Shown here piece by piece: positions 60,607 through 64,000 of a stretch of 64,000 nucleotides of DNA. The stretch spans positions 1-64,000 of the forward strand of contig CAMVGU010000006.1 of NCBI GenBank assembly GCA_947167105.1, read 5' to 3'. The notes under the pieces were generated by a model that saw only the letters and a program-made list of their open reading frames with translations, did not search any database and was not told the origin of the DNA. This DNA is from an uncultured Selenomonas sp. (GTDB taxonomy: Bacteria > Bacillota > Negativicutes > Selenomonadales > Selenomonadaceae). Numbering within the stretch: the stretch's first letter is position 1; each line of letters begins with the position of its first letter. Position numbers and translations under genes: made by a program.

Positions 60607-61644
60607 ATGATAATCAGGGACGATAATTATAACGAATTTGGGTCGAGTTATTCAGATGACGTGTCAGAAGAATCTGCATGGGAAATTTATCACCAGGCAT
60701 GGGAATACAGGCGTACAGATACAGCTAAATATTTGATGTTGTTAGAGAAGGCATGTGAATACGGCAGCGGTGATGCAGCACTGGATTTAGGAGAATATGA
60801 ACTAGAGAAGAAAAATTATAATGCAGCATTGACGTGGTACAAGAAAGCTACAGAATTGGGTAAGACAGAAGGTTTTATCCGTATGGGCGATGTTTATTGG
60901 GATTTAGAAGACCTTACAACAGCCAAAGAATGCTTTATATCCGCTGCGAACTTGAACGAAGCAGAAGGTATGTATCGGCTGGGAGATTTTATAAGAAAGG
61001 TAGATAGAGATAAATATAAGGCACTGTATTGGTTTGAAAAAGCGGCAAATCTTGATCATAGAAATGGGATGAGAGCGGTATTGGCTTCACCAAATAACAT
61101 AGCTGAACTTTTGGGAATAATAATGCATGGAAAATTATTGCACGGTGATAAATTTTGGCAGGAAGGAGTGAGGAATAATTCTAATGCGTTCATTGATTAT
61201 GGCGTTATTAATGAAGAGATATCTTGCATGCAGGATCTTAGTTCGACGATAAAGGATGAGATATTTTCTCATAATCAAGAAGTTATAGGATATGCAGTCA
61301 AAAATAATCACTATGGTGTCAATGGTTATTTTATCTTTACGGATGAGGCTATATACATACAAGATGATGATGGTGACGAAAGCGGGATATGGTATAAATT
61401 AATAGAAGGTGTAAAGGCTACTGAAAGTAACTTGCTGATAATGCATCATGGCGGCGCTGTTTTTGAAGTTCCTAATGCCAAATACTGGGCAGAAATTCTT
61501 GCCCCAAAAAGATTACGGTTATTTTTGTTAATGGCCGCTAATTCGTCTGGCAGCCAGTATGACTTTTCAATACAGGAACGAATCCAGCTTAGTAATGTTA
61601 GATTGAGAAATTGGCAAGGTAAATCTGTTTTATGGACACTGTGA
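60607..61644 (+). CDS. Sel1/TPR-repeat protein
   Basis: From the ATG at 60607 (GGAGGTG ahead) the product is 345 residues. Residues 30-165 hold Sel1-like repeats (AALDLGEYELEKKNYNAALTW, GFIRMGDVYWDLEDLTTAKEC, AEGMYRLGDFIRK), and the rest is an alpha/beta domain of unknown family (GYFIFTDEAIYIQDDDGDES). Such repeats bind proteins. It ends the operon, followed by a terminator at 61690-61735. Role unknown; an adaptor or second immunity protein is possible. Confidence 0.78.
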   Translation: MIIRDDNYNEFGSSYSDDVSEESAWEIYHQAWEYRRTDTAKYLMLLEKACEYGSGDAALDLGEYELEKKNYNAALTWYKKATELGKTEGFIRMGDVYWDLEDLTTAKECFISAANLNEAEGMYRLGDFIRKVDRDKYKALYWFEKAANLDHRNGMRAVLASPNNIAELLGIIMHGKLLHGDKFWQEGVRNNSNAFIDYGVINEEISCMQDLSSTIKDEIFSHNQEVIGYAVKNNHYGVNGYFIFTDEAIYIQDDDGDESGIWYKLIEGVKATESNLLIMHHGGAVFEVPNAKYWAEILAPKRLRLFLLMAANSSGSQYDFSIQERIQLSNVRLRNWQGKSVLWTL

Positions 61645-61689
61645 TCTAGCGATGACATAAGATATCACTTACATCGTGTTATACACAAA

Positions 61690-61735
61690 AGCCCGAATCC
61701 TCATGGGAACAGATGAGAATTCGGGCTGTCTTTTT
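61690..61735. terminator. Bidirectional terminator at the end of the dynamin operon
   Basis: AGCCCGAAT plus CTCAT pairs with ATGAG plus ATTCGGGCT, followed by GTCTTTTT. It separates the operon from a convergent minus-strand gene. Confidence 0.85.
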
Positions 61736-61994
61736 AGATATTCGTATTATCAATCACAATGTTTGCTACTGTTATGCAGTAGGTGTCGCCCTGGCGGCCC
61801 AGTTCAAGCACTATCCCCACTTCACGGCTGCCCGTCCACAGGGCGCCGCCATTGTGATTATCGAGCACCTCCGGGTGATTGGCAATCCATTGCAGTACCT
61901 CCCCAAGGCTGAGATAGGGACGAATCTTTTCTGACAGGTTGTTGCGCAGGATGAACTTAAGGCATCGTTCATCGAAATTCATCTGGATATTCAT
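61734..61994 (-). CDS. Small protein of unknown function (86 aa)
   Basis: The ATG at 61994 has AAAGGGGG ahead. The product opens MNIQMNFDERCLKFILRNNL and has RPYLSLGEVLQWIANHPEVLD and a strand-rich C-terminal end. I do not recognise the family. A longer frame to 62141 has a cysteine-rich, improbable N terminus. It is a lone gene between the operon terminator and the IS1634 element. Confidence 0.6.
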   Translation of the reverse strand: MNIQMNFDERCLKFILRNNLSEKIRPYLSLGEVLQWIANHPEVLDNHNGGALWTGSREVGIVLELGRQGDTYCITVANIVIDNTNI

Positions 61995-62398
61995 AAAAAA
62001 TCCCCCTTTGCAGAGAAAAACGGCTGAAAAATAGGCAGACTGCTGGCAGTCTCCTATCTCCATCAAGCCGAAACAAGGGGCCTTTCTACGGGCACGCCTC
62101 GTCTTCTCTCCCAAAAGGGGGCAATACTTCCTTCTTCTCATATCATTATAGCATTTTTGGCGGTATGCGGGTAGCCTGTCAGGCTACTTCGTGAAAAAAA
62201 TCATCAAATTTTCTGTTGCTGCCCTGATGGTGACATTGGAAGCATGTTGCGATATACAGGCTGTGATGGCAGGAGGAATTTTTTCCTGCGTGTCGAAATA
62301 AACAAATTCCGGAGTTTTGCACCTCCCTCACTCCAAAAATGTCTCTGCGCCCATGCTACACTACGCTTCTGGCATGTCAACACTTATGAATATTTATG
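61995..62398. other. Gene-free stretch between the small gene and the transposase
   Basis: No supported gene. It holds a hairpin GTAGCCTG/CAGGCTAC (62171-62187) with no T run, and AT-rich sequence. It may include the left end of the IS element, but I cannot mark an exact terminal repeat. Confidence 0.5.
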
Positions 62399-62427
62399 TT
62401 GCTTAACGTTGCCTATTGTGGTATAAT
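62399..62427 (+). promoter_or_regulatory. Promoter of the IS1634-type transposase
   Basis: TTGCTT (62399-62404), a 17-base spacer and TATAAT (62422-62427), 18 bases before the ATG. Confidence 0.6.
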
Positions 62428-62444
62428 CCCTTATAAGAAAGGGG

Positions 62445-64000
62445 ATGAGCACTTTGTACTTGCAACAGAGCAAAAGCCGCGGGCGCACATATCTGTCCTT
62501 TGTACAGGGATATAGACAGGATGGCAAAGTAAAGCACAAGACTATCGAAAAGCTCGGCTACCTCGACGAGCTCCAGGAAGAATATGACGATCCAGTTGCC
62601 TTCTTCAAGGCCGAGGCCAGGCGGCGCAATGCCGAAATTCCAGCCTTGGAAAAAATCGAGATCAATACAGGTGAGATTCTGCCGGAAAAGACTGGGCTTA
62701 GGAAAAATCTCGGCTACTGTATCCCAAAAGCTGTTTATTCTGAATTAGATTGCCGGTCTTTTTTTCAAAACAAACAACGCTGCATGGATGTAAAGTTTAA
62801 TCTCGACCAGGTTTTTCGCCTGTTAGTGTTCAACCGCTTCATGTTCCCAGCTTCTAAGCGTCGTGCTTATGATGAGCGTGACCGTTTCTTTGAGCGAGCC
62901 GAATTCTCTTTGGACGACACCTACCGCGCACTGAGGTGCTTCGAGAAACTTTCGCTTCCACTGCAAAAGTTCTTACACAAGAGAGTATCCGCCCTCATCG
63001 GCCGTGAGCCTAGCCAGTGCTTTTACAATGTAACAAATTACTATTTTGAAATTCCATACAACGATGAGGACACAACAGCCGAGGACGGCTCTGTCAAGCG
63101 AGGATTCCGCGAAAGAGGCCCCAGCAAGGAGCACCGTCCTGACCCGATAGTTCAGATGGGACTTTTGATGGACAGCAACGGCATACCAGTTGCTTTCAAT
63201 GTATTCCCCGGCAACGACAGCGAGAAGACTTCCTTGCTTCCAACAGTACATCGCGTTAAGAGCGATTACGGCATTGATCGCATTGTCATTGTGGCAGACC
63301 GTGGCCTAAACACCAGCGACAACACGGCCTTCCTGTCCGGCATCAATGACGATAACTCCCACGGAGACGGCTATGTATACGGTCAAAGCGTCATCGGAGC
63401 AGATCAGGAATTCCGCAAGTGGACGCTGGATCAGAAAGGCTATATATCCGATGAATTACCCGGAGATGAGCCAGATGAGACAATTATTTTCCGTCATAAA
63501 TCCAGGATTTTTGCCAAAAAGATTCAACTGAAAGGAACAAATGGAAAACGCACTAAGACCATGTGCATTTACCAGAAGCAGATGGTTTACTATTCCCGGA
63601 AATATGCTGACAAACAAAAAAAGGAACGAGAGCGGGTACTTGCAAAAGCCAGAGACCTGATTGCAAATCCCGGACGTTATACAAGGGCAACATCATATGG
63701 AGCTACCGCCTATATAAAGAATCTATCCTTCGTTAAGGATACCGGAGAAATTGCAACCGGGCGTGACCTGAGCCTGGATACCAAAAAAATTGAGGAAGAA
63801 GAAAAGTATGATGGCTATTATTCCATCGTTACCAGTGAAAAAAATATGTCCGACATTGAAATTCGCGACGCATATAAGGGCTTATGGCGCATAGAGGAAT
63901 CCTTCAAGGTCATCAAGCACGAATTTCGTGCCCGTCCTGTTTACCTCCGAAAAGGAGAACACATCAAGGCACATTTTCTCATCTGCTTCATGGCTCTGTT
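62445..64000 (+). CDS. IS1634-family transposase, truncated by the window edge
   Basis: The ATG at 62445 (AAAGGGG ahead) opens a frame that stays open to the last base. It shows the family pattern: N-terminal RTYLSFVQGYRQDGKVKHKTIEKLGYL, then VQMGLLMDSNGIPVAFNVFPGN and VIVADRGLN (second catalytic Asp), and YKGLWRIEESFKVIKHEF with the catalytic Glu. At the first catalytic position the usual Y-D-V-T is Y-N-V-T (FYNVTNYYFE), which may inactivate it. The rest lies outside the window. Confidence 0.88.
   Translation, partial: MSTLYLQQSKSRGRTYLSFVQGYRQDGKVKHKTIEKLGYLDELQEEYDDPVAFFKAEARRRNAEIPALEKIEINTGEILPEKTGLRKNLGYCIPKAVYSELDCRSFFQNKQRCMDVKFNLDQVFRLLVFNRFMFPASKRRAYDERDRFFERAEFSLDDTYRALRCFEKLSLPLQKFLHKRVSALIGREPSQCFYNVTNYYFEIPYNDEDTTAEDGSVKRGFRERGPSKEHRPDPIVQMGLLMDSNGIPVAFNVFPGNDSEKTSLLPTVHRVKSDYGIDRIVIVADRGLNTSDNTAFLSGINDDNSHGDGYVYGQSVIGADQEFRKWTLDQKGYISDELPGDEPDETIIFRHKSRIFAKKIQLKGTNGKRTKTMCIYQKQMVYYSRKYADKQKKERERVLAKARDLIANPGRYTRATSYGATAYIKNLSFVKDTGEIATGRDLSLDTKKIEEEEKYDGYYSIVTSEKNMSDIEIRDAYKGLWRIEESFKVIKHEFRARPVYLRKGEHIKAHFLICFMAL

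Noticed and set aside
1..64000. tRNA or rRNA genes
   Set aside because: I saw no cloverleaf or rRNA-like sequence on either strand, though I could not run a covariance search.

Overview
The window reads as a chromosome segment of an anaerobic diderm Firmicute, most likely a Selenomonas-like member of the Negativicutes. Ribosome binding sites are strong and Firmicute-like (AGGAGG), yet there is an outer-membrane two-partner secretion pair. Anaerobic enzymes are present (a flavin reductase-rubredoxin fusion and an iron-sulfur aldo/keto reductase). The genus is an inference from gene content, not from a search.

Layout. 1-5300: a secreted protein of unknown function, a LysR regulator with its YeiH-type exporter, a complete IS4-family element (2925-4505) plus an orphan end of the same family, and a decayed small-gene remnant. 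5524-9109: a fructose operon (DeoR regulator, 1-phosphofructokinase, EIIABC). 9333-20617: a YitT protein, a Bcr/CflA-type MFS exporter, an iron-sulfur aldo/keto reductase, a DUF6883/DUF4926-like pair, a LytTR signalling locus whose histidine kinase appears split over two proteins, a GT8 glycosyltransferase and a MNT/HEPN toxin-antitoxin pair. Structured intergenic repeats separate these genes. 20737-25108: two-partner secretion genes tpsA and tpsB, each broken by a one-base change in a G tract.

25351-36798 (minus strand): a RiPP cluster of the NHLP/proteusin type. It has a radical SAM protein with a CX7CX2C motif, a PoyD-like radical SAM epimerase, one precursor with a GG-terminated leader and a Val/Ala-rich core, two adaptor proteins, and two NHLM ABC transporters, one with a C39 peptidase. 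Together they would make, trim and export a peptide that probably contains D-amino acids. 37280-39505: azlC and azlD, separated by a YrbL-like kinase and a glycosyltransferase fragment. 39749-40927: the rubredoxin fusion and an HPr-like protein lacking the phosphorylatable His (Crh-like). 41377-49641: a YtfQRT-YjfF-type sugar ABC transporter followed by an FGGY kinase and L-arabinose isomerase, a uptake and catabolic unit for L-arabinose, perhaps in furanose form.

50113-61644 is the most unusual part: an AT-richer, single-strand, tightly packed operon. It encodes a WYL regulator, two different dynamin-like GTPases, a tail-anchored protein with a candidate programmed -1 frameshift, a 1170-residue HerA/VirB4-type ATPase with a glycine-zipper region, a GH-E nuclease, a SUFU-like immunity protein and a Sel1-repeat protein. 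I know of no described system with this composition. A defence or toxin-delivery role is inferred. The window ends in a truncated IS1634-family transposase.

A recurring theme is intergenic DNA built from structured repeats. One three-hairpin family has at least nine copies with compensatory base changes, and two are interrupted. Two miniature inverted-repeat elements are also present.
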